Below are positions 22,650-34,375 of a stretch of DNA of 64,000 nt, piece by piece. Origin of the DNA: Schistocerca nitens (taxonomy: Eukaryota > Arthropoda > Insecta > Orthoptera > Acrididae); assembly GCF_023898315.1 (NCBI RefSeq), contig NC_064617.1:618131000-618194999 (forward strand). The letters run 5' to 3'. How positions within the stretch are numbered: position 1 is the first letter of the stretch; each line of letters opens with the position of its first letter. Below the pieces are notes generated by a model that had not been told where the DNA came from, made no database searches, and saw only the letters and a list, made by a program, of their open reading frames with translations. Made by a program: the position numbers and the translations under genes.

Positions 22650-23758
22650 CATCATCCTTCCTTTCCTGAATCGCTTGAGCCACGTCTTGCTGACTCTCGC
22701 AACGGACACGAACTGCTCTTCTCGCCCTCCCGTTCCACGGACCGCTTCAGCTGTCCGGAAATGCATTGTACCTCTTTGTTTCTTTTTTGAAGCCTCGATT
22801 TCACTGTTTTCAGCGTGACTTAGTACAGCGGACGGTAGATGTGTGTGCGTCCTCGCTCTGTCGGTACGTCGAAATGCGTCTGTGCTCCTTTTTCCACAGG
22901 AAATGACATCACGATCGTTTCAGGGGCCAGCAAGAAGTCCTCCCCCCCTTGCAGATATGCCAGAGCGACACAGAAATGCTGAAATGTCTACGCAGACCGA
23001 TGCTTGATGATAGTCATCAACTGTCCTGCAAAGGCTACCTACAAAGTGGCAAGAACCAATGTTGAAAGAGGAAGCTGGAAACGTACTACAGATCATATGT
23101 ATCAGTCACTCCAGTAGAGACCAAGCAGGCAAGATTGCATTAATTCTAGAGCACCCAGAAGTTCTCACGCTCTGAATATAAAGAAACCTTAAAAATTGGT
23201 AGCATGGTAAGTACCATCCGCTACCCGCTTCACAGTGGTTGCATGGGTGTATGTGGTGTGGGTGTAGGTGAAGAAGTGATAAATGTTTCCTAAAGGATCA
23301 CATATTACCAGACTTTTTTTGTGGAACGGAAACTATAAAAGGTGAGCTTCCACTGACTAAAATTCAGTGTGACATTATTGAAATAAACAAATATGTTAAC
23401 TTACTGACTTCTGTCTCAAGAATATTTTTAATGCCTCGAAATTCAAAAACAACTGACTTGAGTTCTGTAAGATACTGTAAATTGTGTTTCATTTCTATCT
23501 TACGTGATTCTCATCATCAGTATATACTTAGGGAAAAAGGAAAGTTGGTCCACCTGGAAAGACGACGTCGATTTTGATCCGGTGGCGGCATATGCCACTT
23601 CTGAAATGGCAGACGGACTGATAATTGTCTCCGCGTCGTCCATCAACAGACAGCGTAGACATAGCGGCCAGAGCGACATTTGTGTCTCACCTTTAATAGG
23701 CAATTCTCACTGCGAGGAGGATCGGTGTGGTGCAGACGTGTGAAGCACGCAGGCAACC
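22650..23758. other. gene-free stretch, possible Tc1 leader at its right end
   Basis: No gene seen in 22650-23500. 23500-23758 leads directly into the transposase ATG at 23759 and is probably the 5' untranslated part of that element, but I could not define its terminal repeat. Confidence 0.4.
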
Positions 23759-24931
23759 ATGCCACGGAGACGCACTCGTGCTTCCTACAGGCAAATGAGT
23801 CAGTTTGAAAGGGCTCATATTTTGGCTTCCGAGTGGCGGTATGGTCCTTTAAAATTGCTGCACAAGTTGGATGTGCTTTGTCAGTTGTGCAACGATGCTG
23901 GTACCAGCGGTCACGTTAACCTTCTCACACCCATAGACGATGGTCTGGACATCATGCAGCACAGGCGCGTACTAGTATCGCCGTATCGTGAGGACAGCAG
24001 TGGCAGATCATACAACTACCATAGCACAGATAAGAGGGCTTGTGAGCCCAGGCGTGTCAAACGAACTGTTGCGAACCGGTTATTAGCAGTGGGATCACGG
24101 ACATGCACACCTCTAGCTCGTCTTCCACTCACGCCACAGCATCGACGTGTACGGCTCGACTGGTGCCGTCAGAGAATCACTTGGAAGATGGAATGGCGCG
24201 CGTTGGTCTTCAGCGATGAAAGCAGATTCTACCTGTACGCAGGTGATGGTCGTATGTGCGTACGACGTAGACCTGGTGAGCCCCACTCCAGGTCTTATGG
24301 TCTGGTGTGCAAGAGCAACAACAGTCGTTCACTTCTGGTGTTTCTGGAAAGCACGTTAACCAGAGCTTGGTACGTGCATAATGTTGTTAGACCGCTCTTT
24401 TGTCGTTATTGCAACAGGGAGGTGATGTGTTGTTCCAATAGGATAGCGCTCGCCCGCATACTGTCTATGAAACTCAAATTGTTCTGCAGGACGCACAGCA
24501 ACTTCCCTGATAAATACGATCTCCGGACGAGCACGTGTGGGATATGGTCGGACAAGAAATGACTCGCACGACTAGTTAACCGAAAACTCTTACAATTTTT
24601 GGAAATGTGTGGTAAGATCTTATGGAACCAAACTGCTGAGGTCATCGGTCCCTAAGCTTGCACATTACTTAACTTAAACTAGCTTACGCTAAGGACAACA
24701 CGCACATCCATGCCTGAGGGAGGACTCGAACCTCCGACGGAGGGAGCCGCGCGCACCGTGACAAGACGCCTAGACCGCGCGGCTACCCCCGCGGCAACTC
24801 TTACAGAAATATGTGAACAGGTCCAGCAGGCGTGGCATAACGTATCACAGGATAGCGTTCGCCATCTGTACTATCGACTGGATGCGAAAGTGAGCGCCTG
24901 CATTTCCGCCCGAGGGTGCTACACCACGTAA
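23759..24931 (+). pseudogene. Tc1-like transposase, split by a SINE
   Basis: ATG at 23759 begins MPRRRTRASYRQMSQFERAH. Later blocks are LTPQHRRVRLDWCRQRI, ALVFSDESRFYLYAGDGRMC (first Asp), the GAT of a D-S-A-R-P-H block near 24443 (second Asp, out of frame with the start), and EHVWD after the Glu. A SINE at 24595-24795 cuts the gene. The C-terminus resumes at 24796 with LTEICEQVQQAWHNVSQDS and YRLDAKVSACISARGCYTT. Compared with the 42.7-kb element, a 12-bp deletion sits just before the Glu. Several frameshifts make it inactive. Confidence 0.88.
24595..24795 (-). mobile_element. SINE inserted in a Tc1 transposase
   Basis: A minus-strand SINE whose head reads GCGGTCTAGGCGTCTTGTCA and whose B box is GGTTCGAGTCC (reverse complement of GGACTCGAACC). 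The body is related to, but distinct from, the common locust SINE (CACATCCATGCC, then GCTTACGCTAAGGACAAC). A 10-bp target-site duplication, AACTCTTACA, lies at 24585-24594 and 24796-24805, exactly inside the transposase C-terminal region. Confidence 0.9.
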
Positions 24932-25766
24932 TAATATGAATTTTGCTGCAGGAGTCGATATCTGGTACCTTACAACCGATTGCACTATTGACCTGTGAAT
25001 GTGATAATTTAATATACTCCCACATGCGCAACAATAAATCTTGAGTGAAATGGAGTGTGCACTAATTATACTACTTTTTTCTTCAATGTATTTCGGATAT
25101 ATCTTCATAGACCTACAGGATATTATTGATACGTTGCTTAACTTCTCAACTGCTTCATGTCGCTGGACGCTTGTTTGTATTTTTACATACATGGCCGCTG
25201 ACTTTCGGTTTTAACCTCCGTCATAGTTGGTGACGTTGCCGATGTGGTGTCCGAACTTTAGGCAGCATGCCCTGGCTCCCGTTGACAGGCACTGTGTCGT
25301 CACAGGCGATGAAATGCTGACACCGTCCATCGCCTTCGCTCATCACAGAGTCTGCGACTCATGGTGTTGCAGAATATCTTCGCAAATGCACCTGCTGGCT
25401 TCATGTCGCCCTAACAGCGTCCTTACGATGTTGCAAACATCTTTTGGGCCAAGTCATGTTAACTGTTGTTCCTTTCAACAAATATAACAGTTTTAGCATT
25501 ACAAACATTTTCCGTGTCGTTTATGGTGTGGTTTTAGTATTATGTGACCGGTTTATCCATTTCCTTTATTGTTCCTCTCCAAATGTAGGAGCGGCTAGCA
25601 GCAACCGTGTTGCTGCTCTTCAGCCAAATGCCATAATAATACAGCACTTTTTTTTCGTTCAGTCATTTGACAGGTCTAACGCCGCCGCCACGAATTTTTC
25701 TCTTGTGCCAACCTCTTAATCTGTGAGTGGCACTGACAACCAGTGTCACCAGTTATTTGTTGGATG
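24932..25766. other. gene-free stretch
   Basis: Open frames at 25227-25487 and 25444-25719 carry no recognisable domain. The sequence just after 24931 is probably the 3' end of the preceding Tc1 element. Confidence 0.4.
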
Positions 25767-27498
25767 TATACAGACGCAAAAAAAAAAAAAAAATCGCAAC
25801 CCCATGAAGCAGTTGTGCGATATAATGAACCATGGACTTTGCCGTTGGTGGGGAGGCTTGCGTGCCTCACCGATACAGATGGCCGTACCGTAGGTCCAAC
25901 CACAACGGAGGGGTATCTGTTGAGAGGCCAGATAAACGTGTGGTTCCTGAAGAGGGGCAGCAGCCTTTTCAGTAGTTGCAGGGGCAACAGTCTGCATGAT
26001 TGACTGATCTGGCCTTGTAACACTAAACAAAACGGCCTTGCTGTGCTGGTACTGCGAACGGCTGAAAGCAAGGGGAAACTACAGCCGTAATTTTTCCCGA
26101 GGGCATGCAGCTTACTGTATGGTTGAATGATGATAGCGTCCTCTTGGGTAAAATATTCCGGAGGTAAAACAGTCCCCCATTCGGATCTCCGGGCGGGGAC
26201 TACTCAAGAGGACGTTATTATCAAGAGAAAGATAACTGGCATTCTACGGTTCGGAGCGTGGAATGTCAGATCCCTTAATCGGGCAGGTAGGTTAGAAAAT
26301 TAAAAAATGGAAATGAATAGGTTAAAGTTAGATATAGTGGGAATTAGTGAAGTTCGGTGGCAGGAGTAACAAGACTTTTGGTCAGGTGAATACAGAGTTA
26401 TAAATACAAAATCAAATAGGGGTAATGCAGGAGTAGGTTTAATAATGAATAAAAAAATAGGAGTGCGGGTAAGCTACTACAAACAGCATAGAGAACGCAT
26501 TATTGTGGCCAGGATAGACACGAAGCCCACGCCTACTACAGTAGTACAAGTTTATATGCCAACTAGCTCTGCAGATGATGAAGAAATTGATGAAATGTAT
26601 GATGAGATAAAAGAAATTATTCAGGTAGTGAAGGGAGACGAAAATTTAATAGTCATGGGTGACTGGAATTCGAGAGTAGGAAAAGGGACAGAAGGAAACA
26701 TAGTAGGTGAATATGGATTGGGGCTAAGAAATGAAAGAGGAAGCCGCCTGGTAGAGTTTTGCACAGAGCATCACTTAATCATAGTTAATACGTGGTTCAA
26801 GAATCATGAAAGAGGGTTGTATACATGGAACAATCCCGGAGATACTAGAAGGTATCAGATAAATTATATAATGGTAAGACAGAGATTTAGAAACCAGGTT
26901 TTAAATTGTAAGACATTTCCAGGGGCAGATGTGGACTCTGACCATAATCTATTGGTTATGAACTGTAGATTAAAACTGAATAATCTCTAAAAAGGTGGGA
27001 ATTTAAGGAGATGGGACCTGGGTAAACTGAATAAACCAGAGGTTGTAAAGGGTTTCAGGGAGATCATTAAGTAACAATTGACACGAATGGGGGAAAGAGG
27101 TACAGTAGAATAAGAATGGGTAGCTCTGTGGGATGATGTAGTGAAGGCACCAGAGAATCAAGTAGGTAAAAAGACGAGGGCTAGTAGAAATCCTTGGGTA
27201 ACAGAAGAAATATTGAATTTAATTGAGGAGAAAATATAAAAATGCAGTAAATGAAGTAGGCAAAAAGGAATACAAACGTCTCAAAAGTGAGATCGACAGG
27301 AAGTGCAAAATGGCTAAGCAGGGATGGGTAGAGGACAGATGTAGGGATGTAGAGGCTCATCTCACTAGGGGTAATATAGATACTGCCTACAGGAAAATTA
27401 AAGAGACCTTTGGAGGGGAGAGAACCACTTGTATGAATATCAAAAGTTCAGATAGAAACCCAGTTCTAAAAAGAGAAAGCAGAAAGGTGGAAGGAGTA

Positions 27499-28932
27499 GG
27501 TGTTGTTGTTGTGGTCTTCAGTCCTAAGACTGGTTTGATGCAGTTCTCCATACTACTCTATCCTGTGCAAGCTGCTTCATCTCCCAGTACCGACTGCAGC
27601 CTACATCCTTCTGAATCTGCTTAGTGTATTCACCTCTTGATCTACTTCTACGATTTTTACCCTCCTCGCTGCACTCCAATACTAAATGGGTGATCCCTTG
27701 ATTCCTCAGAACATGTCCTACCAACCGATCCCTTCTTCTAGTCAAGTTGTGCCACAAACGTCTCTTCTCCCCAATCCTATTCAGTACCTCCTCATTAGTT
27801 ATGTGTTATACCCATCTAACCTTCAGCATTCTTCTGTAGCACCACATTTCGAAAGCTTCTATTCTCTTCTTGTCCAAACTATTTATCGTCCATGTTTCAC
27901 ATCCATACAAAGCTACACTCCATACAAATACTTTCAGAAACGACTTCCTGACACTTAAATCAATACTCGATTTTAACAAATTTCTCTTGTTCAGAAACGC
28001 TTTTCTTGTCATTGCCAGTCTACATTTTATATCGTCTCTACTTCGAGCATCATCAGTTATTTTGCTCCCCAAATAGCAAAACTCCTTTACTACTTTAAGT
28101 GTTTCACTTCCTAACCTAATTCCCTCAGCATCACCCGACTTAATTCGACTACATTCCATTATCCTCGTTTTGCTTTTGTTGATGTTTATCTTATATCCTC
28201 CCTTCAAGACACTATCCATTCCGTTCAACTGCTCTTACAAGTCCTTTGCTGTCTCTGACAGAATTTCAATGTCATCGGCAAACCTCAAAGTTTTTATTTC
28301 TTCTCCATGGATTGTAATACCTACTCCTGATTTTTCTTTTGTTTCCTTCACTGCTTGCTCAATATTCAGATCGAATAACATCGGGGAAAGGCTACAACCC
28401 TGTCTCGCTCCCTTCCCAACCATTGCTTCCCTTTCGTACCCCTCGACTGTTATAACTGCCATCTGGTTTCTGTACAAATTGTAAATAGCCTCCCTGTATT
28501 TTACCCCTGCCACCTTTAAAATCTGAAAGAGAGTAATCCAGTTAACATTGTCAAAAGCTTTCTCTAAGTCTACAAATGCTAGAAACGTAGGTTTGCCTTT
28601 CCTTAATCTAGCTTCTAAGATAAGTCGTAGGGTCAGTATTGCCTCACGTGTTCCAATATTTCTACGGAATCCGAACTGATCTTCCCCGAGGTCGGCTTCT
28701 ACTAGTTTTTCCATTCGTCGATAAAGAGTTCGTGTAAGTATTTTGCAGCTGTGATTTATTAAACTGACTGTTCGGTAATTTCTTTGGGATTGGAATTATT
28801 ATATTCGTCTTGAAGTCTGAGAGTATTTCGCCTGTCTCCTACATCTTGCTTACCAGATGGTAGAGCTTTGTCAGGACTGGCTCTCCCAAGGCCGTCAGTA
28901 ATTCTAATGTAATGTTGTCTACTCCCGGGGCC
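27499..28932 (-). mobile_element. inverted, 5'-truncated RTE fragment inside an RTE
   Basis: This block is the reverse complement of the 3' portion of the RTE, equivalent to about 51630-53090 of the other copy. It starts with the reversed (AAC)n tail, GTTGTTGTTGTGGTC, and ends at CTCCCGGGGCC. On its own strand it encodes ILTLRLILEARLRKGKPTFL, FVDLEKAFDNVNW, QGCSLSPMLFDL and FADDIEILSE. No target-site duplication surrounds it, and 461 bp of the host RTE are missing at the junction. Insertion was therefore accompanied by deletion, or the block arose by an inversion or recombination. Confidence 0.92.
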
Positions 28933-30064
28933 TTACGACTTATCTTAGAAGAAAGATTAAGGAAAGGCAAACCTACGTTTCTAGCAACTCCAGACATAGA
29001 GAAAGCTTTTGACAATGTTGAGTGGAATACTCTCTTTCAAATTCTGAAGGTGGCTGGGGTAAAATACAGGGAGCGAAAGGCTATTTACAATTTGTATAGA
29101 AACCAGATGGCAGTTATAAGAGTCGAGGGGCATGAAAGGGAAGCAGCAGTTGGGAAGGGAGTGAGACAGGGTTGTAGCCTGTCCCCGATGTTATTCAATC
29201 TGTATATTGAGCAAGGAATAAAAGAAACAAAAGAAACGTTCGGAGTAGGCATTAAAATCCATGGAGAAGAAATAAAAACTTTGAGGTTCGCCGATGACAT
29301 TGTAATTCTGTCAGAGACAGCAAAGGACTTGGAAGAGCAGTTGAACGGAATGGACAGTGTCTTGAAAGGAGGGTATTAGATGAACATCAACAAAAGCAAA
29401 ACGAGGATAATGGAATGTAGTCGAATTAAGTTGGGTGTAACTGAGGGAATTAGATTAGGAAATGAGACACTTAAAGTAGTAAAGGAGGTTTGCTATTTGG
29501 GGAGCAAAATAACTGATGATGCTCGAAGTAGAGAGGATATCAAATGTAGACTGGCAATGACAAGGAAAGCGTTTCTGAACAAGAGAAATTTGTTAACATC
29601 GAGTATAGATTTAAGTGTCAGGAAGTCGTTTCTGAAAGTATTTGTATGGAGTGTAGCCATGTATGGAAGTGAAATATGGACGATAAATAGTTTGGACAAG
29701 GAGAGAATAGAAGCTTTCGAAATGTGGTGCTACAGAAGAACGCTGAAGATTAGATGGGTAGATCACATAACTAATGATGAAGTATTGAATAGAATTGGGG
29801 AGAAGAGGAGTTTGTGTCACAACTTGACAAAAAGAAGGGACCGGTTAGTAGGACATGATCTGAGGCATCAAGAGATCACAAATTTAGCATTGGAGGGCAG
29901 CGTGGAGGGTAAAAATCGTAGAGGGAGACCAAGAGATGAATACACTAAGCAGATTCAGAAGGATGTAGGTTGCAGTAAGTACTGGGAGATGGAGAAGCTT
30001 GCACAGGATAGGGTAGCATGGAGAGCTGTATCAAACCAGTATCAGGACTGAAAACAACAACAAC
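27499..30064. repeat. giant inverted repeat, 1.13-kb arms
   Basis: The left arm 27499-28630 and right arm 28933-30064 are inverted copies of the same 3' RTE segment, separated by a 302-bp loop. Sequence similarity is high throughout (long exact stretches with scattered substitutions). A transcript across it would form a dsRNA stem of over 1 kb. Confidence 0.92.
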
Positions 30065-30247
30065 AACCCCATGAAGCAGTTGTGGGATATAATGAAAGTT
30101 GTTAGCGTGTTTCTACATCTGAAACGCCCAAATTTTGCGCCAGTAGCATAAGAGTGGTGCCCTACAGATTTGCTTCAAACACACGCTGTAACAGTCTTGT
30201 GTTTGTTACTTTTGAGATTGGAGGTAGCGAGTTCAAGTTAGTCAAGA

Positions 30248-31218
30248 ATGCCTTTAAGGTGACAAAGCCATTACCAACACCTCATTGAGTATAAAGTAGG
30301 TAGTGAAACAGGGCTACGAGAAGAGGGACGTTCCTTCCACGATATTGCAGAAAGACTAGGCAAGAATGTAGCCACTGTACATGATTGCTGCCCGCAGTGG
30401 TCACGATAATGTACTGTCGCAAGGATTCTGGACTCCAGACGGCCACGTGGCACTACCGAAATTGACGACAGTCGTGTTCGGCGTGGGGCTCTGGTGCAGC
30501 GTACTGCACCTGCTGCAACAACCCGAGAAACAGTTGGCACCACGATGACACAATGAACTGTTAGAAATTGGTTACTTCAAGTGCAGCTCCGAGCCAGACA
30601 CCCTGTAGCGTGCACTCCACTGATCCCAAACCACCGCCATTTGTGACTTCAGTGGTGCCAAGCGAGAGCTCACTGGAGGGCAGGATAGACATCTGTTGCG
30701 TTTTCTGATGATAGCTGGTTCTGCCTCGGTCCCAGTGATGGCCATGTGCTGGTTAGGAAGAGGCAAGTTGACGGCCTGTAGCCACACTGGATCTGCACCT
30801 GGAGTTACGCTCAGGGTACGATTTCGTACAAGATCAGGAGACTCTCGTAGTTGTTCCACACACCCTATCTGGACGGTCCAGTGACTGGACCTGTTGTACG
30901 CCCATTCATGAACAGTATTCCACAGGGGCTTTTCCAACAAGATAGCGCTCGCCCACATACCGCTGTTTTAACCCAAAATGCTGTACAGATTGCCGAAGTG
31001 TAGCCTTGACCTGCTCGATCACCCGATCTGTCTTCAGTCGAGCACATATGGGACATAATCGGACGGTAACTCCAGCATCATCCACAAACAACATTAACCG
31101 TCCATATACTGACCAAGTGCAGTAGGCATGGAACTCCATCCCACAAATTGACATTCGGCATCTGTACAACACAGTGCATGCACGTCTGCAAGCTTGCATT
31201 CAACATTCTGGCGGTTAA
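30248..31218 (+). pseudogene. Tc1-like transposase, many stops
   Basis: Starts at the ATG at 30248. Blocks in order are SFHDIAERLGKNVATVHDCC (helix-turn-helix), SRRPRGTTEIDDS, VAFSDDSWFCLGPSDGHVLV (first Asp), FQQDSARPHTAVLTQNAVQI (second Asp), ARSPDLSSVEHMGH (Glu) and QIDIRHLYNTVHARLQACIQ. Several in-frame stops, including two between the second Asp and the Glu, and frameshifts near 30560 and 30800 make it inactive. I count 32 residues between the second Asp and the Glu. Confidence 0.88.
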
Positions 31219-31395
31219 ACCGGTTATTAATGTACCAGCATTGAACATTTGCAATGGCTTATCGCGCTCACATCAAATATGGTCTTGCAATAATAATCAC
31301 TTAAATATTTTGCCTAGAAAAATGTATTTCCGAAATTTCATTACTCTACATTAATTATTTTTTTAGTATTGCAATGTTTTGAGCATTATCATCAA

Positions 31396-32474
31396 AAATA
31401 TTTGTAGTCCCAGTAATAAGATATTTCGACATCAAAACTAAAAACTCGAAAAGGTGTATTAGTAATTACAGCAAATATTACCAGCATCAGAATAGTTTAA
31501 GTTCGACTGTAAGCAGAACGAACAGTGTACCGTCCCATGCATTTAAACGTTGTATAAACAGACCTCCATATGACGCATGTTAAATTAACGACGAACACCG
31601 TGTTCTTTTCTCCGTGTTCTGGTATTTACATTCTACATCGGTCACAATAGGCAGTCCCCCTAGTTTTACACAGGTAGAATAAAAACAGTTAATTTTTAGA
31701 GGTATAAAACAGAAAAAACAATGTCACCGCACATACAATAGTATCTAAAAACAATTACATACCATATAAGAGAAGGAATCAGTTTTGCATCTTACCCATC
31801 ACTCGCAACATGAATGAAGTTCACAAAAGAATGATCACTTACCAGGCGACCCCTTTGGCCGAATCGCACACTTCGAACGGAGATGCTATTAAACAACCTG
31901 CAGTTTATGACGAAATGGTGTCCAGGCAGCGTGATTGTTACAGCTGAACTCAAATCACCAAAAGCACACCCCAGTTAGCCCTGGCACTCCTACTGGAATT
32001 TAGAATAAAAGGAACTGACAAATGATAGCTGCAGTCGAACTGGCCTTTGGCGCAACTCAGTAATTATGCAAGACAGCAGACGGGGGCTACCATTTTCCGT
32101 TGTGTGACGGCACTGCTGCACGGCTTTGCAGCCGCTACACCTCGATGGAGCATTTGTGTGGTGGAATAGCATCTGACTTCACCACATTGAAAGTTCAATA
32201 ACAGCAATGGGAATGCCACGAAAGAAGCGACGACTTTACATGTGGCTACACCTCACGTAGCCAACTCCAAACAGGAAAACCTGGCGCCTTTCAACTCAAC
32301 AATAACCACTGACCTGGGCAACCTTGACGTCGTCCCGATGTCACCTACGTAACCCACAAGCCCCTCTCTTCTTTCACTCTTGCGTGACGTCGCAAGCCGA
32401 CCGTCTGGTAGTCACGCGCTCTTGCGGGCTGCCAAGGGAACTCCAAGGACCGCAACTAGCTTACTCAAAAAATA
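31396..32474. other. gene-free stretch
   Basis: AT-rich to 31900, then mixed composition. No open frame with a known domain and no element ends recognised before the mariner-like element at 32477. Confidence 0.45.
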
Positions 32475-32476
32475 TA

Positions 32477-33751
32477 CAGGGCTATTACAAATGATTGAAG
32501 CGATTTCATTGACATATGGTCACGACACACTACAGATACGTAGAAAAACTCCAGGTTTCTGCCGCCAGAGCGCTCGAGAGCGCAGTGAGATAAAATGGCG
32601 ACAGGAGCCGAGAAAGCGTATGTCGTGCTTGAAATGCACTCACATCAGTCAGTCATAACAGTGCAACGACACTTCAGGGCGAAGTTCAACAAAGATCCAC
32701 CAACTGCTAACTCCATTCGGCGATGGTATCCGCAGTTTAAAGCTTCTGGATGCCTCTGTAAGAGGAAATCAACGGGTCGGCCTCCACTGAGCGAAGAAAC
32801 GGTTGAACGCGTGCGGGCAAGTTTCACGCGTAGCCCGCGGAAGTCGACGAATAAAGCAAGCAGGGAGCTCCGACGGTTTGGAAAATCTCACGGAAAAGGC
32901 TAAAGCAGAAGCCTTACCGTTTACAATTGCTACAAGCCCTGGCACCCGATGACAAAGTCAAACGCTTTGAATTTTCGGCGCGGTTGCAACAGCTCATGGA
33001 AGAGGATGCGTTCAGTGCGAAACTTGTTTTCAGTGATGAAGCAACATTTTTTCTTAATGGTGACGTGAACAGACACAATGTGTGAATCTGGGCGGTAGAG
33101 AATCCTCACGCATTCGTGCAGCAAATTCGCAATTCACCAAAAGTTAACGTGTTTTGTGCAATCTCACGGTTTAAAGTTTACAGCCCCTTTTTCTTCTGCG
33201 AAAAAAACGTTACACGACACGTGTATCTGGACATGCTGGAAAATTGGCTCATGCCACAACTGGAGACCGACAGCGCCGACTTCATCTTTCAACAGGATGG
33301 TGCTTCACCGCACTTCCATCATGATGTTCGGCATTTCTTAAACAGGAGATTGGAAAACCGATGGATCGGTCGTGGTGGAGATCATGATCAGCAATTCATG
33401 TCATGGCCTCCACGCTCTCCCGACTTAACCCCATGCGATTTCTTTCTGTGGGGTTATGTGAAAGATTCAGTGTTTAAACCTCCTCTACCAAGAAATGTGC
33501 CAGAACTGCGAGCTCGCATCAACGATGCTTTCGAACTCATTGATGGGGACATGCTGCGCCGAGTGTGGGAGGAACTTGATTATCGGCTTGATGTTTGCCG
33601 AATCACTAAAGGGGCTCATATCGAACATTTGTGAATGCCTAAAAGAACTTTTTGAGTTTTTGTATGTGTGTGCAAAGCATTGCGAAAATATCTCAAATAA
33701 TAAAGTTATTGTAGAGCTGTGAAATCGCTTCAGTCATTTGTAATAACCCTG
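32477..33751 (+). mobile_element. mariner-like element with intact terminal repeats
   Basis: The element of 1275 bp starts CAGGGCTATTACAAATG and ends CATTTGTAATAACCCTG. The inverted repeats extend about 32 bp with three or so mismatches. It is flanked by TA at 32475-32476 and 33752-33753, the target duplication of the IS630-Tc1-mariner superfamily. The single gene inside has one frameshift and one stop, so the copy is inactive but its ends should still be recognisable to a related transposase. Confidence 0.93.
32595..33634 (+). pseudogene. mariner-like transposase, one frameshift and one stop
   Basis: ATG at 32595 gives MATGAEKAYVVLEMHSHQSV and a helix-turn-helix half with SFTRSPRKSTNKASRELRRF. 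A one-base frameshift lies near 32890, then RLQLLQALAPDDK and LVFSDEATFFLNGDVNRHNV follow, and a TGA at about 33082 replaces an expected sense codon. The rest is open: YLDMLENWLMPQLE, FIFQQDGASPHFHHDVRHFL, SWPPRSPDLTPCDFFLWGYV, ending GAHIEHL. The catalytic set is D, D and a third Asp in PCDFF. I count 46 residues between the second and third Asp. In relatives I remember, the spacing is 41; the excess is the DHDQQFMS stretch. Confidence 0.92.
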
Positions 33752-33759
33752 TAGATACG

Positions 33760-34375
33760 AACATATCAATAATGTTATAAGCGAATGCGATCACTGATAT
33801 CCTTTCACCCAGAATTTTAATCACACTACTGAATCTTTCATTTGTATCTGCCGTGGCTTCTTCGACATGGGGGTTGAACGGTAGGGGGAAACACTATATG
33901 CCTGTCTAGTAACCTCTGTAATCCGAGAACTTCAATGTAGATCGTCCATTCTTATTTTTCCCTCTTGGTTCTTGGGCATATTGTGTCTTACTCGTCTTAC
34001 CCTACCAAGCTTAAAACGATAGTCTTGAGGAATTTGTACATCTTACATCTTATAAACTATTGATCACTTTTTATAGGTCGACAGATCCTATGAAAGTGTT
34101 TTAGTTTTTCTCGAGTCCACTGAGAAGCGCAATGTTAGAACTGCCTACCAGTTGCCATTATCTTTCCTGAAGCCAAACTGATCGTTATCTAACATATCCT
34201 CAGTTTTGTTTCTCATTATTCTGTTTATTATTCTTGTCAGCAACTTATCTGCATGACCGCTGAAGCTAATTGTACATACAGTGTCTTTTTTTACAGTTAA
34301 AGGATTAAAGTAACTGGTCTTAAATACAATAAACTGGTTCCTTCTGATTATTTTTCTGTAAAACATATATGGCAA
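33760..34375 (-). pseudogene. LINE reverse transcriptase fragment
   Basis: The minus strand reads ISFSGHADKLLTRIINRIMR and DNDQFGFRKDNGNW, the conserved block before the RT active site. It continues with TAMLRLTSGLEKN-like and FICSVDLQKVFDSL-like sequence, equivalent to the F-x-D-x-x-K-A-F-D motif. Frames are broken. It is related to, but distinct from, the RTE copies at 26 and 50 kb. No ends found. Confidence 0.65.

Larger units (their letters stand above)
25830..30065 (+). mobile_element. RTE-type LINE, rearranged copy
   Basis: The target-site duplication is about 26-31 bp, from ACCCCATGAAGCAGTTGTG to ATATAATGAA, at 25799-25829 and 30066-30096, with one mismatch. The 5' leader and endonuclease (26230-26990) match the copy at 49798. 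Endonuclease motifs are MGDWNSRVGKG, NPGDTRRYQINYI and DSDHNLLVM. Reading stops at TAA, 26988. Forward sequence ends at 27498, an inverted 3' fragment occupies 27499-28932, and forward RT resumes at 28933 through FADDIVILSE to the (AAC)n tail. About 460 bp of RT sequence, including the NKAPGVD and FGFRR motifs, are absent from the forward copy. It is inactive. Confidence 0.93.
25767..31395 (+). mobile_element. Tc1-like element interrupted by an RTE LINE
   Basis: The left end contains CAGACGCA, a poly-A run, then AATCGCAACCCCATGAAGC. The right end near 31350-31395 contains TTATTTTTTTAGTATTGCAA, its degenerate inverted counterpart. The leader is split by the RTE insertion 25830-30065, with one copy of the duplicated target on each side. 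It continues at 30097 with GTGTTTCTACATCTGAAACG to the transposase at 30248. The outer ends are approximate because both termini are degenerate. Confidence 0.7.
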
